From Phascolarctos cinereus (Eukaryota; Chordata; Mammalia; Diprotodontia; Phascolarctidae): 64,000 nucleotides of DNA. The notes under the pieces were generated by a model. The model saw only the letters and a list, made by a program, of their open reading frames with translations. It did not search any database and had not been told where the DNA came from. Each line of letters starts with the position of its first letter. Within the stretch, counting starts at the first letter, position 1. The position numbers and the translations under genes are program-made. Shown piece after piece: positions 23,576 through 34,960 of this stretch. Location of the stretch: positions 868,001 to 932,000 of the forward strand of contig NW_018344160.1 of NCBI RefSeq assembly GCF_002099425.1, written 5' to 3'.

Positions 23576-23921
23576 TACAAATATATGCATGGTCAATTGT
23601 AGCCTTCTTGGAGGGAGGTGAAGGAATGGGGAAGGAAAGAGCATAGCAGAGAACAAAAGAAAACTTACAAGGAAGCAAAGGAAAGCTGAATAGCTTGGAA
23701 CACAATGTTTAGTATTTATTACAGAGGCTTTCTTGGAACAGAATTTTATTGCTGTATATTTTGAATCCCCTTTTATGTTGTGCTGTGCACATGAAATGCT
23801 TTTTTCCCCTATTTTTGTATTTATTTTAGTAATTCAGTTTATAATGTTTCTTTTTCTTTTATCACTGTGTATTTGATTTTTAGTGTTTAAAGCGAATTAA
23901 AAAAATATTTTAAAATAATTT

Positions 23922-24955
23922 AAATTCCATGCCACTTGGCGCATATATGTTTAGTTTGGTATTACTTTTTTGTCTAAGCTACCTTTTATTGAAAGGAAAT
24001 TTCCCTGCTTTTTCTCCTTTAATTAGGTCTATTTTTCCATTTGCTTTGTCTGAGATCATTATCACTATTCCTGTCTTTTCTACTTCATCTGAAACAAAAT
24101 AGATTCTACTTTAATCCCTTATTTTAATTCTATGTATATCTTTCTGCTTCAAGTGTGTTTATTGTAAAGAACATGATTATTGGACTCTGTTTTCCAATTC
24201 AATTTGCTATCCTTTCCTTTTTGTTGAAGAATTCCTCCCATTCACATTCACAGTTAAGATTACTTACTGTGCATTTCTCTCTATCCTATTTTCTCCTGTT
24301 TATCCACCTCTATTTCTTTTTATCTTATTCCTCCTTTAAGGTCTGTTTTGCCTCTGACCCCTGCCTTCTTTCATCTGCCCTCTCTTTTATATCCAAATAT
24401 CTCTTATCCACTTCCCATCCTGCTTCCCTGTTGGGTAATTTGTGTTTCTATTACCAGATCTACAACAATTTCCTATGCCTCCAAGTAGTAGTGTTATGTT
24501 CTGACTTAAGACTGAGACCAAGGTAACTGATCACAAGAACTCTTTTCTGCCTTGGAACTGTGACCAGTTTCAGAGCCTTCTGAGGCCACAAGTGCTAGTG
24601 GTTCTCTTCACCACAGAACTGTGATGCAGAACTAAGATGAGGACCTGTGTATGGGCAAGGCAAGAGGATTCTGTGCCCAGTGACAGCAGAGGGTCCTCTG
24701 TGATCTCTTTCTGACTAGTTGTTCAAAACCTTTACTTACACATGTGCTCCAGGCTGGCCCTCAATCCATGTCATAGACTTCTTTGGCTGACATTCTAAAT
24801 TCTTTTTTGGCTGGAATAATATCTCACCCCAAACTTTTGTTGTCTCAGCCACCCCAAAATTCCACTTCAGATGTTACTTTAAAGTTCTTTGGAGGCAATA
24901 TTGGGAGAGTTCTACTGAGCTGCTGTCTCTTCTCCACCATTTTATGTAAAAAATC
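23922..24955 (-). mobile_element. L1 5' part, antisense, lacking ORF1
   Basis: The piece 'CCACTTGGCGCATATATGTT' begins the antisense endonuclease region, as at 10955 and 18990. A spacer rich in C and T follows (24290-24480), then directly a 5'UTR-type block (24500-24955) ending with 'CTGTCTCTTCTCCACCATTT'. ORF1 should lie between spacer and 5'UTR but is missing. A 123-codon forward frame (24155-24526) is only the shadow of this region. Confidence 0.7.
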
Positions 24956-24969
24956 AATTAGTTAATATT

Positions 24970-25560
24970 AAAGCTTAAAACTGCAATAAGGCTTTTGAGA
25001 CAATTTATGTATATTGTAATGAGAGTAAAGATCCATTTTCCCCAATAATATTATATTCAATTTTGAAGGAGATTTTATTAAGATTTGTTTGCCTTATGTT
25101 TTAGGTATATTTTCCTTTTAGTTCTTTTCTTCATAGTAAATGAACCACTGGTTTCTGTGATCCTGGATGTAGTCCCCTGGCACATGAACTCTTTCTTTCT
25201 GGCTCATTGCCATAGTTTTTTGTTCTTTTTTCTTTACAAATTTTGGTTATAATGTTTCTGGATATTTTCAATTTGTGTATTCCTTTAAGATGCAAGTAGG
25301 TCATATCTCAATTTTCATTTTTTCCCTCTAGGTCTAAATAACCCATGTAATTTTAAGGTTTCTTGAAATAGTCCCCAACTCTTCATCCAACCACCACCCA
25401 TTGGGGCCTGAAGGTGGGATTTTGTATGGGCAGAGTAGAGGGAGAGGCAAGGCTACTGAGTTAGAATCCTGGAAAATACACACTCTTTCTGACCTGACAA
25501 CATAGGAGTCACTTGTGTGTATCAGAATTCTGTGGCTGAGGTTAAGAATGTCCACCAGAA
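24970..25560 (-). mobile_element. Old L1/HAL1 ORF1 fragment, antisense
   Basis: Minus-strand translation around 25130-25200 gives a degraded version of the ORF1 C-terminal domain (ITETSGSFTMK, compare ITQHLAAFTLKDRRAW at 41300-41360). The outer part (25345-25560) is GC-richer and may be 5'UTR. The assignment is weaker than for the other LINE pieces. Confidence 0.45.
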
Positions 25561-26016
25561 CATGAAGTTCATGACCAGGAAGTTGTAACTGTTAGGAGCA
25601 GAGAAGCAGGGAATATTCTGTGAGACCTATCACACAGGGACCTCCAACAGAGGAAGCCAATATGAGTGTATAGTTCTACCATTGCAAAATTCTGTGACTT
25701 CCTCCAGTTATCTGGCATAGTGGCTGTCCCAATCACAACTGATATCCAGGAATACTCTGAGATCTTAAGCTATGTGTTCTAGATTAAAAGAAATCTAACG
25801 AACCCACGAATATAAATAACATGGAAGAAAATAAAGATGAATTTGTGAAGCTGTGCTGTTTTTCATTGAATAAAAATTTCAGTACCAATTAAATTTCTGA
25901 AGACCTGCTAGATGCCATTGGTTAAAATAGGGATTTGCCAGACCCCACGTTCTGGGTTACAAAAAAGACTATATACAAATATAATTCAATGAAAGGAGTT
26001 GAGACTTCTGTAAGAG
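25561..26016. other. Unassigned DNA upstream of the USP49 copy
   Basis: No repeat or frame is recognised. If the USP49 copy is a retrocopy, part of this stretch could be its 5' untranslated region, but nothing in the sequence proves this. Confidence 0.35.
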
Positions 26017-27551
26017 ATGAATAGGTGCATATGGAGATATTATGACTCACTTAGGACCATTCTATCTTGAATCCTCAGAAGTGGTACTTCTGGATGCAGT
26101 AGCAATACAAATCTGTCTGGGCATGTGGGAGTGCTCTCATGTGGCCTATGGATGGTACACTGTGGAACATGTACTTAAACACTTCAAAGAAACCAGATAC
26201 ATATTTACATACATATTTGCTATGGAAATCAATAGTCTCTGTATGTTGTTTCCTCTGTGAATACTATGTTTTCAATGATAACCCTGAAGGGGATCTGAAA
26301 TTGTCAGAAGTAGTATCTTGGCAATTAGAAGCTAGAAGCAGGATTGGTCTGTGAGAAGTGGTAGGAAGCTTCAGTCAATGGCTTCAGTAGAGAAGGTGTT
26401 CCAAGCTTAGTAGGCTCCTCAGGGACACCTCCACATATTGATGACTTTGACTTATTGGTGCCAGTGTCTACTGGCTAATGCACTGAGGACCTGGTTTGAA
26501 AAGGGCACTAGAGGCCAACTGAAACTGAAGCAAAGAAAGTTAATTGAGGAGTTAAAGGAGAGGAAAGATGCTGCAAGTCAGTGAAGTCAGGAAATGAATA
26601 CCCTCCCCCAAAAAAGAGAAAGTCTTCTGCCTCATATTCACCAAGAGAACTTGATTTCTAGGAAGTTCAGTGAAATAGCAACAATATCCCTACTCAAGAT
26701 GAATGCAAAGCAGCAAATTCAATCTTTTTTTCCCCATCTGCCACAAGCCAATAATGACTCCTTCTATGACTGGTCTGTGGAACCTGCATAATACCTGTTC
26801 CATGAAATCTATCCTTCAAATGCTCAATCACCTCCAGAAATTCAGAGAATGTTTTTTGACCCTTCTCTGGGAAACAGAGGAATTACTTGCCAAAACAGGC
26901 AATGGGAAGTCTCAAATGTCAGTAAATTAGTAAATGGATCTGCTGACAATGAGTCATTTAGAAATGATAGAACTGAGCCATGCGGTAGGCAGGGTTCATC
27001 CGCTGTGTTTAACTGTGGGTCTTTCCTAAATAAGAGTTTAGAAGTAATGCAAGTGAAGAAGATAAGTTCAATGCACGTTTCTCTCTGACATAAATTACAC
27101 ACTCTCTTACATATTCAAGTGAAGGGGACACATTTGCCATGCTCAGTTCTGTGTGGAGCCTGATTGCTACCTTTTGGGGCTATGCATGACTAGCAAGATG
27201 TACGGTAGTTTCCCTGTGAACTACTGGATGAAGTAAAGAAGGAAGTGGAATTAGAGGAAACCAACCAAGAATTGGATTCTCATTGTCTTCTCCCAGAGAA
27301 CACTCACAAACCTGTGTTTTAAGCTGATGAGCACAATGTTTCATGGGCAACTGATTAGTCAGGCTACATGCATAACATGCAATTTCAAATCCACTACCAC
27401 TTTACCCTTCTGTGATCTGTCTTTGAAATTCTCTGAGTGTTTTCATTGCATAGAAAAAGGGGTTGTACCTTTTAATCAGACTGAGTGCAAGTTATGGAGA
27501 TGTTGGCCAAATTCACAAAGATGGAAGCCCTGGAATGAATGTGACCATTAG
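26017..27551 (+). pseudogene. USP49 pseudogene, apparently processed, 3'-truncated
   Basis: USP49 is a nuclear ubiquitin-specific protease, known to act on histone H2B, with an N-terminal UBP zinc finger and a C-terminal catalytic domain. Translation across frames follows USP49 in order. An ATG at 26017 (MNRC for MDRC) is followed by HSILNPQKW (26052-26080), WECSHVAYGWYTVEHVLKHF (26125-26185, zinc finger), NDNPEGDLKL (26272-26303), TPPKKRKSSA-like (26605-26640), GLWNLHNTCSMKSILQ (26772-26818, the catalytic Cys box, Cys kept), HLQKFRECFLTL, SFRNDRTEPC, a PFAMLSSVWSLI-like stretch (about 27133-27170), CELLDEVKKEVE, FHGQLISQATCITCNFKST and CIEKGVVPFNQTEC (27445-27490). It ends near EALE at 27540, before the catalytic His box. 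Several frameshifts and in-frame stops break it. NDNPEGDLKL and HLQKFRECFL favour USP49 over the paralogue USP44. No intron-like gaps are seen, but a large native exon could also explain that. It cannot encode an active enzyme. Confidence 0.88.
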
Positions 27552-27559
27552 AACAGTAG

Positions 27560-28399
27560 ATTATTCTCTTAATATTTTTTTTCTGGAGAAATTTAATTTT
27601 ATTTTTTAAACCCCTTGCCTCATTTCTTCCATATACTTCAATCCAAATCCATTCATCAGTTTCCTTTGATTCCTAGTATTCGTTATTTAAGAGATTTTCT
27701 TCTGTTTACTCATATCTCTAGTCTTAGATTGGGACTTTACGTCAGTGTCAGGTTCTTTGTTCTTTCACACTGTTGCCTGGGTGGCTGGGTCCTGTCTTTT
27801 CCTTGCTGAGTTTTGTATACCTCCATTACTGCCTTGCATTAGCTCTAGATGGGTGGCTAGTTCCCAGATTCCCTTCTTGCCCTTGTTTTTAACTCCAATG
27901 TAGAGCAGGAAATTGAATCTTGAGTTGGGACCATGCTTGAACCCCTAGCTAAATTTCATTGATCCCCAAGTGGTCTGGCTTCAAACTTTTTAGAGGATCT
28001 AAAATACAAGTGCCAATAGGTTTCTAACTGTCTTATACAGATCCGGCCTGGACAGAGGACTTTAATGATGCTTCCATTTTGGTTTATTGATTATAGTTTC
28101 ACTTGACATCCCCAACTCTTTTTTTTTTCTTTCCTGGGTAGTTTCTTAGGATAACTAGAATCTGCTATAACTTCTTACATCACTCTTTCCAAAATTAAGC
28201 CAAACTTACTAACTACTAAAGAGTGATTGATTTATCTAACCACAAATACATCTGCTGTAATAGCCCCTAGTCTCTGTAAGGGATATGTCCTTCATTTACA
28301 ATTTTCTGAAACCTTCATTAGTTATCCAAAAATTGAGTTTAGCTTACTGCTAGGGATCTTTTCTTTTATGTTGTTTGGGTCAGATATGTGGTTTTTTCA
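27560..28399. other. Unclassified, possibly old antisense LINE 5' region
   Basis: It starts with a T-rich run (27568-27612), followed by a moderately GC-rich block with 'GTTGCCTGGGTGGCTGGGTC' and 'TTTCATTGATCCCCAAGTGG'. These resemble the antisense 5' parts of LINEs elsewhere in the window in character, but not closely enough to assign. The T-rich start just after the USP49 copy may mark an insertion that cut off its 3' end. Confidence 0.35.
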
Positions 28400-28590
28400 T
28401 ACTTCTTTTATTAAGTGCAAATCTCCCCATGTTTCTCCAAATTCCTCAGTCATTTCTTACTCTATAATAATAATATATTACATGTATATAACTGTATTTT
28501 CAGCCCTTCTCCAATCAATGGACACCTACTGTCTTTCTGGTTTTTTTTTATTTCTAGAAGGAGTGCAATAATTAGATCCTAATATGGTTT
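28400..28590 (-). mobile_element. Old L1 3'-end fragment, antisense
   Basis: The order 'CATGTTTCTCCAAATTCCTC', then 'TCATTTCTTACTCTATAATA', then 'CTCCAATCAATGGACACCTA' matches antisense L1 near 7190-7270 and 12840-12930 (the CATTCCCCAATTGATGGGCA region), strongly diverged. Confidence 0.5.
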
Positions 28591-29728
28591 GAGAAATAGG
28601 ATTCTAAAACTCATATCGAGTTCTGAAAACATTTACGTAAAAAGAAGCATTATTTATATTTAATATTAAACTGAGTCATGTATTTTGTTGATAAAATGTT
28701 CTTAAATTATTCTATTCTCTCTCCCCCTGTCAGCACAAAGGAATGCCACATATGATACTTCTTAAATATGCTGCAGTTAGACACAGATAGTTCAAGTAAA
28801 AAGTCACTATACAATTATTGGCAAAATCTGTTTCAGCAGATACAGTGCCAATTTTACTTAAAAGATTCACTTGAATATTTCACAGTTAATTACTGAAGTT
28901 AATAATGCAATAAACAGTTAAAAAAAAGATGCCAACACAAATAATTAAAATATACCATTCCCCAAACCTATATGTATTAACATTTCCCATGAAAGTCATA
29001 AAAATGTGAGCAAAGTAAATAACCTTTATTTTGGTAAGTGTTAATCAAATTATAGTTTTCTACATAACAGGCCAAACAAATGGTTAGGATTTGAAAACTT
29101 CTTCCATACACATTGATATAGGATTGCTGATAATAAAAATACATTAAAACGCTTAAAAGTGGGAAGCATTTGTGGGTTTTGTTTGTTTGGTGTTTATCTG
29201 TGTTTGTGTGTGTCTCTGTGTCTCTGTGTGCATATGTGTGTTTTCTTTCTAATGTTGGGAATGTTATCAGTGTAGAATAAGACAATTTATGCATTTACTT
29301 AAATACATTATTACTTTTGCTCCAATTTTATTGAAATTTATCTTTCCTCACTCCCTGCTCCAAATCATCCATCTTCTTAGAAAGAATACAGTACTGACAT
29401 AGTCATTTGATACATATGTTAGAGATGAGTTACTCATATAACAAGATTAAGAGAATTTTTAAAAAAAGTAGTCTGAGTCAGAGTGTTAAATTTATACCCT
29501 TGGAACGTTCAGAATAAAGCCTCCAGGTCAGAGGATGTATCTTCTTTGCAAAAGTTTGAGAGAGAATAAGAACACCAGGTAAAGAGGTATCAGTGGGTTG
29601 TAATTTGCATCATATGAAAGGAATATCCACATTAGGGAGTTCACAGATCCATTTAAGTATTAAAGAACTGCAATATTCTGCCCTATTAATTTTCTGAAGG
29701 TTCTGTGAAATTTGCATTGTTCTTTCTT
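28591..29728. other. Mostly unique AT-rich DNA
   Basis: No gene found. It contains a short GT-rich microsatellite at about 29190-29240. The minus-strand 105-codon frame at 28977-29294 includes the microsatellite (a His-Thr-rich stretch) and has no recognisable domain. Confidence 0.45.
29190..29240. repeat. GT-rich microsatellite
   Basis: TGTGTTTGTGTGTGTCTCTG followed by TGTCTCTGTGTGCATATGTG. Confidence 0.85.
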
Positions 29729-30437
29729 TTAAATTTGTAGTAATCTTACTAGTGTTTTCACAGTGGGATTCCTAAACTTTCTTTTATTCACTTCCTCTCC
29801 TTCCTCAGGTTCACAGATTTGTCTTTTTCTTTTTAAAACTCCCCTCCTAAAATTTTCCATAAGCCACTTCTTTCCTGACTCTAAAGTGTTTTGTGTCTTG
29901 TTATATAAGAAAATTTTGCAGATTTGGGATGGTTTAATTACAACCAAACATTGCATTTTCTCTTCTTTTGTCTTCATATGTGTGTGTGTGTGTGTGCACA
30001 TACACATGTGTGTATGTATATATGCATAGTACTCATCTTCCTCTCTGACGTCCTTAAAAGTTTGTCTGACCATTTGTGTCAGAAGATTCCTATTGACAAG
30101 AAAATTGATTATATACTTCAAGGAACTTCTAATTTGTACAGCTAATTATTACCAACAATCTAGATCTTTAGCATCTGATACCTCCCCCAGGAATGTAGTC
30201 ACAAACTCCTCTTACAAGCATATACATACAAAAGGTTTCAAAATTGAACAGAATTATTTGAAAGAGCAAGAAAAACAAATAGACCCCATGTCAAAGTTCA
30301 GGCAAAATTCTGATACGTGTAACTTTTCCACTGAAAGACTCTACAGACTCATCTACTTACAGTATGAAGAACAAAGAGAGTGCCTAGAAATTGTCCAAAT
30401 TCTCTCTGAAGTTTTTCTAGTTTTACATGCAACATAG
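29729..30437. other. Overlapping unexplained open frames
   Basis: A 130-codon minus-strand frame (29729-30121, containing a microsatellite) and a 114-codon plus-strand frame (30093-30437) overlap slightly. The plus-strand product is rich in Gln, Glu and Lys and ends with an EEQRECLEIVQ segment. No family is recognised, no promoter or splice context is visible, and frames of this length are expected by chance in 64 kb of AT-rich DNA. Confidence 0.25.
29976..30028. repeat. (GT)n/TATG microsatellite
   Basis: A (GT)n run followed by CACATACACATGTG and TATGTATATATGC. Confidence 0.9.
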
Positions 30438-31219
30438 TTTTTTTTTTCTTGAAGCTCATGTCTATGGCTATTCTGATAACAACCATTTATTTAGTACTTT
30501 TCACAAACCTGACTGAGGCTGGAGAAGGTTTGCTCTGAAGAAAATTCACATCCATAAAAGATCTTCAGTGCATCTACCAGAGGTACCAAATTTGGAAAAC
30601 ACCTATATTTCCCTATCTAGTATGTAGTCCAACAAGATGTAATTCATATCTTTTCTCTTTCTTCAGCTTTCATCCTCTACAATTCACCTCAAAAATGTCC
30701 AGCATATAGCACCAGTTACTGATATTTCGTATTTTCTTTTAGTACAAGGATTTTCAAAATGGAGACTCTGGAATGAGTCCACAGGGGTCATGATTCAATC
30801 ACAAGATCAAAAAAAGTTATCAAGCAATTAGAAGAAAGCAATATGGGTCATATTCCCTCCTCCCTTTCGCTAACCTGATCGTGGTCTTCTCTCTAGCACA
30901 AGTACACAACCCCTTCAACCCTTTCCCATCATTGGTCCCCATATGGCTTCCATGTTCATAGTCATTTTTCCCTGCCCCTGTTTTAATTTGGCATAATCTG
31001 AACACCAACAACACCTATAGTCAAAATTTTTCCTGCCTACTACCATGAGTGTCTTCATACCCTGTTTACTCTATCATTCCTTGGCTTCTATAAGTGCTTT
31101 TCAGTGGACAATAACAGGACACTGGTCACTTTCCTGTAACTATATTACTATGCAACCGTGTAACATGATTACTATGTAACTATTACAGGGCAGTGACCTG
31201 AGAGTAGCACCCACCATCA
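30438..31219. other. No recognised feature
   Basis: Unique DNA. A C-rich stretch at 30850-30980 reads like LINE or SINE debris but matches nothing I can name. Confidence 0.4.
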
Positions 31220-31290
31220 CATGCACACACACACACACACACACACATACACACACACAACACACATGCACACGCACTCACACACACCAC
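31220..31290. repeat. (CA)n microsatellite
   Basis: A near-perfect CA run with a few ATGCA interruptions. It produces a Cys-Val-rich minus-strand frame. Confidence 0.95.
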
Positions 31291-32155
31291 TTTTTAAATG
31301 AGAGTAACACCAAATAAGTAGGCATGGCTGAGTTACAGTTAAATGTACATTTCCCTGAAAATCTATCCTTCCAAATTTCCTTCGTTCTACTGAGAGAATG
31401 AACTTAACTTCCATTTCCCAAAGTTCTCACTGTCTGTGTTGAGTCTTCATTCAATTGAATTTTTTTCTTTAATTTTACCTTTTTTAAAAAAAATTCTGAA
31501 TCTGAACTTTTCTCATTTCTGTCTTTCTCAAACTTTACATAGTATTTGACTATTCTTTTTCCCTGGATGTTTACTTTTTTTCTGGGTTGTTTTGATGCTG
31601 CCTTTTCTTTGTTTTCCACCAACCTGTTTACTTATTCCTTCAAAGAATTCTTTCTTTAATTATAACTTATATCTTGACCCTAATTTAGAGTGTTCCCCAA
31701 AGTTCTATCTTAAGCACCCTTCTCTAATCTCACTTTATGATTTTTTTCATTTCCTAGGGATGTAATTAACATTCCTATGCAGATGATCCATGTATGCATT
31801 CAGAACTATACTAAACCAAGTTCTATTGGTTTATGAGAGTATATTGTTAAATATTGCAGTATATATATTAATACCCAACAAATTGAAGAATATAAATACA
31901 AATACAAGATACAAATCAAGTTTTAACTTGTTTTATTTTTTACATGAGAATGTGATGGAAAAAAATGAATAATGTAGATTAAACTTAAAAATGTGTTGTT
32001 AATATTTTTTCCCTCAGAGAGTCTATTTCTGAATATTTACCAACACACCAATGAATCCATTCCCATATCCAGTCTTCTTCTATCTTCTGAACCCTATCCT
32101 GTATAACAAATTGCTCTTTTGCCCTTTCAACTGTCATGTTCCTTAAACATCTCAC
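31291..32155. other. No recognised feature
   Basis: AT-rich unique DNA. Short frames (60-72 codons) have no recognisable domains. Confidence 0.4.
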
Positions 32156-32159
32156 ATCC

Positions 32160-32490
32160 AATACACTCAAAACAAAAATCATTACCTTTTTTCTGAAATA
32201 TGCATATCTTCTGAAATTTTCTTTGTTGATGGCACTATCACCATCCTTCCAATCACAGATATTTGCAGGCTTGCATTATTCTTGACACTAAAATTTCCTT
32301 CACCTCACATATCTAATGAGTGACCAAATATTGTTTTCTACCACTACGATGTTTCTCATATCTGTCCATGTTTTCCTACCTTCCCCCTCAACTCCTAGTG
32401 GATCATGGCTGTTATTTCTTCCTAGGAAATCAGTTCTCAGAATCCAAATTCCCTCACCCATCTGTCTCATAGTTCAAAAACACTGTTCCA
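32160..32490 (+). mobile_element. L2 fragment, sense, degraded
   Basis: 'GATGGCACTATCACCATCCT' followed by 'CTTGACACTAAAATTTCCTT', 'CACCTCACATATCTAATGAG' and 'CTCACCCATCTGTCTCATAG' match the pyrimidine-rich internal part of L2 3' regions. The better copy at 58905-59620 has the same order. Confidence 0.6.
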
Positions 32491-32844
32491 GAGAATTTTA
32501 TTTCTGAAACCTTTGCATATTGTGGTTCTTGTGAATCATGGCTACAAATAGGTCTTCTAAGGGATTTTATAGGTGCTATTTCCCCTTACACATTATAAGC
32601 ATATTTCTCTCCCTATTTGCAAATATAATCATGGTAATATCACATTTTGCCTCTTCTTTCCTCCAAGGCCCAGGCAGCATACTTTTCATAGGTTTAGTGG
32701 CCTAGGTGTATTGCACACTCTCTTAGTACCTAAATTTGTTTTTGAGGTACTTCAAATTACTTAGCTGCCTCCCGAAATGTCTACAGAAAGAATATGTCAG
32801 GGTCTAAATTATACCTTGTTGGATTGTATTCTAGAGAGAAAAAT

Positions 32845-32845
<1 letters not shown>

Positions 32846-32910
<65 letters not shown>

Positions 32911-33050
32911 TGTGTGTTTGTGTGTGTTTGTGTGTGTATGTATGTATATATGTATATATATGTATGTATATGTATGTATATATATGTATATGTATGTATG
33001 TGTGTATATATATATGTATATATGTGTATATGTATATGTATATATGTAAA
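32846..33050. repeat. Compound TA/GT/TATG microsatellite
   Basis: (TA)n is followed by a long (GT)n, then GTTTGTGT units, then TATG/TATA units. All overlapping Tyr-Ile or Cys-Val frames here are artefacts. Confidence 0.97.
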
Positions 33051-34262
33051 GGTAAATTTCCAGGAAATAATAGTTTTCTAAACAAATTGAAATGGGATTG
33101 TTCAACTCCTTAAAAAGAACAGATTGTGTTCAAATATCATAATAATGACTATCTGTACTTCATAATCTAATTTCAAGTGAATAGTATATATTTGTTAATA
33201 TAAATCTTACAAGACCCATATCTGATAATATTTTTAAAACTGTGATAAAGTATAATTCTTTAATAATGGCTACTTTATCAGATTTCAATAATTCTTACTG
33301 CCTAGACAACCAGTCTGCATCAGTGGTATCCATCAAAATTATTTTATAATTTTGGGATTTTGTTGGTTTTCTTTGTAATCCAACACTGACGGAGCTTAGT
33401 TAAGTATTTGCATTAATCATTATTGTTGTTATTGTTATTTTAAATTCATCAAATTATCCCCAAAAGTCACAAATGTCACTATTCCCATCATCTGAAAAAG
33501 TACTAAATTTCTATTTCATTCCCTTTATTTCATGTGATAAAATGCATTCTCATGTGTTACAGCATGCTTCATTCATAAGTTTACTAATAAAATGATATCA
33601 TTGTGATAGTATGAATATATATGCTTCATCCATTATAATTGAATGTCTATGTTTCCAGTGACTATACTATCGCTTATGAGAATCATATTTTATGTGGGTG
33701 AATGCTTATATTCAAAAAATGAAGGAATAATATGGATTCCTGGTACATAAGGATTTGAAAAATCCGTGTAAGATAATACAGCAGCAGGCAATATCTTTCC
33801 TCATTGCCAATATTGTCTATAGGTATGCCTTAAGTTTACTATATGTATTTGTTGTAAAGCCACAGTTTTAACTACTTAGAGATAGGAACAATATGTGGTT
33901 TATTCTATCTTTCTGTCAGTACTGATATTCATTTTTATATATTTATAATTTTCAATTTGATAATTGTAGTCTGTTCACAAAAAAAAAAAACATAGAACTT
34001 TTGGTACTGAGAATTCATCAATTTTGTCATGAAAAACTGAGATCCCTTGTTATTAATTAATTCCAAATCAGAGGCAGAGGGAAAAAACACTGGCTGAAGA
34101 GAGATGAGAATGAGTTTTTATGAGACTTTAAAATCTTCAAAATAAATATACTACACAAATTTTATTGTTGTTGATATCTTGGCCACCGCACTCATCTTCT
34201 CTCTGGAATTGTGAATTCTGTCCCTGAAAAGCTGGTTTTTGATAGGTGAGCTTTCAACTTTT
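33051..34262. other. No recognised feature
   Basis: About 1.2 kb of AT-rich unique DNA without an open frame of note. Confidence 0.45.
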
Positions 34263-34264
34263 TT

Positions 34265-34445
34265 ATTTAACATAACCAGACCCTTATGCTAATATGTACA
34301 TCCATCACCTCAGCTCCCTTTCTAGCTCACTTATACATCTTCTCTTCCTAAGTTAGAATATAAACCCCTTGAGGACAAGGACTATCTTTCTTGCTTGTGT
34401 TTGTATCCCCAGCATTTAGCACAGCTCCCAGCATATGGTAAAGAT
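34265..34445 (+). mobile_element. L2 3' end, sense
   Basis: 'TAGAATATAAACCCCTTGAG' (about 34355-34374), 'GACAAGGACTATCTTTCTTG' and 'TGTATCCCCAGCATTTAGCA' are the standard L2 3'UTR order. The final AATAAATG end is lost. Confidence 0.8.
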
Positions 34446-34960
34446 TTAGTATTTCAAAAAGGACCAATGTCTTCATTCACACTCGTGTGTGAATTGAATT
34501 TAAGTGAGGCAGAGTTACACAAAGTCATCAGCTTCACTCTTTCTTCTAGAGTCATTGAAGTCCAGTGGCATGACAAAAGTCAGGATGACTGGCAATAGAC
34601 TGAAATGTAGTGGATGACTTGGCATCTTTGATGTATGAGTAAGCTCTAAGTGACCCACAACCACTGCTCCAGCTACCTTCATGGATTTTGTAACAAATTA
34701 TTCTCATCCATCCATTTTTCCAGAGAAAATTTCTACATGCTTGAGGTAGATGCTTCCCTAACTCACCAATAGATGCCCATCACTTATCCTTAACCTGATT
34801 TAGCCTATCTGCCCAGATGGTTTGCTGGAAGTGTGGCTGCTGTGCATGCTACAACTTCTTGGAGCTACAGGTGAGAGTTCAGTGCAGTTGTACAACAAAG
34901 GTGTATGAGTAGCACGGCAAGCTGTCATACCAGAGGTTCCAAACTCTTACATCCTGTAAT
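34446..34960 (+). repeat. Unnamed old interspersed repeat
   Basis: The stretch with 'AAGTGAGGCAGAGTTACACA', 'AAGTCATCAGCTTCACTCTT', 'GAGTCATTGAAGTCCAGTGG' and 'GTTTGCTGGAAGTGTGGCTG' is one I associate with a dispersed marsupial repeat, but I cannot name the family or tell its strand. It has two short frames only and no terminal repeats that I can see. The 67-codon frame at 34395-34598 spans its junction with the L2 and is not a gene. Confidence 0.5.

Larger units (their letters stand above)
21291..23920 (+). mobile_element. HAL1-type (ORF1-only) LINE, sense, decayed
   Basis: A GC-richer 5' part (21291-21500) leads into A-rich DNA encoding a broken ORF1: a coiled-coil stretch near 21850-21960 and the RNA-binding part near 22070-22440 (GAAAGAGATACTGCAAGGAA region). 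A purine-rich stretch without ORF2 follows (22660-23160), then a tail with 'GATGCTATCTACCCCCAGAG' (23360-23380), a microsatellite and an AT-rich end near 23900. The absence of about 3.8 kb of ORF2 between ORF1 and the tail is the reason for calling it HAL1. It is older than the copy at 39597. Confidence 0.65.

Noticed and set aside
24155-24526. 123-codon forward frame with a hydrophobic look
   Set aside because: It is the antisense shadow of the L1 spacer and endonuclease region; the apparent membrane segments come from the C/T-rich spacer.
26017-27551. Functional USP49 or USP44 gene
   Set aside because: Multiple frame changes and stops, and the catalytic His-box end is missing.
32777-33113. 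Five overlapping 83-98 codon frames (Cys-Val, Tyr-Ile, Thr-His)
   Set aside because: Translation of a compound microsatellite in all frames.
34395-34598. 67-codon frame as a small gene
   Set aside because: It spans the junction of an L2 end and an unnamed repeat and has no independent support.
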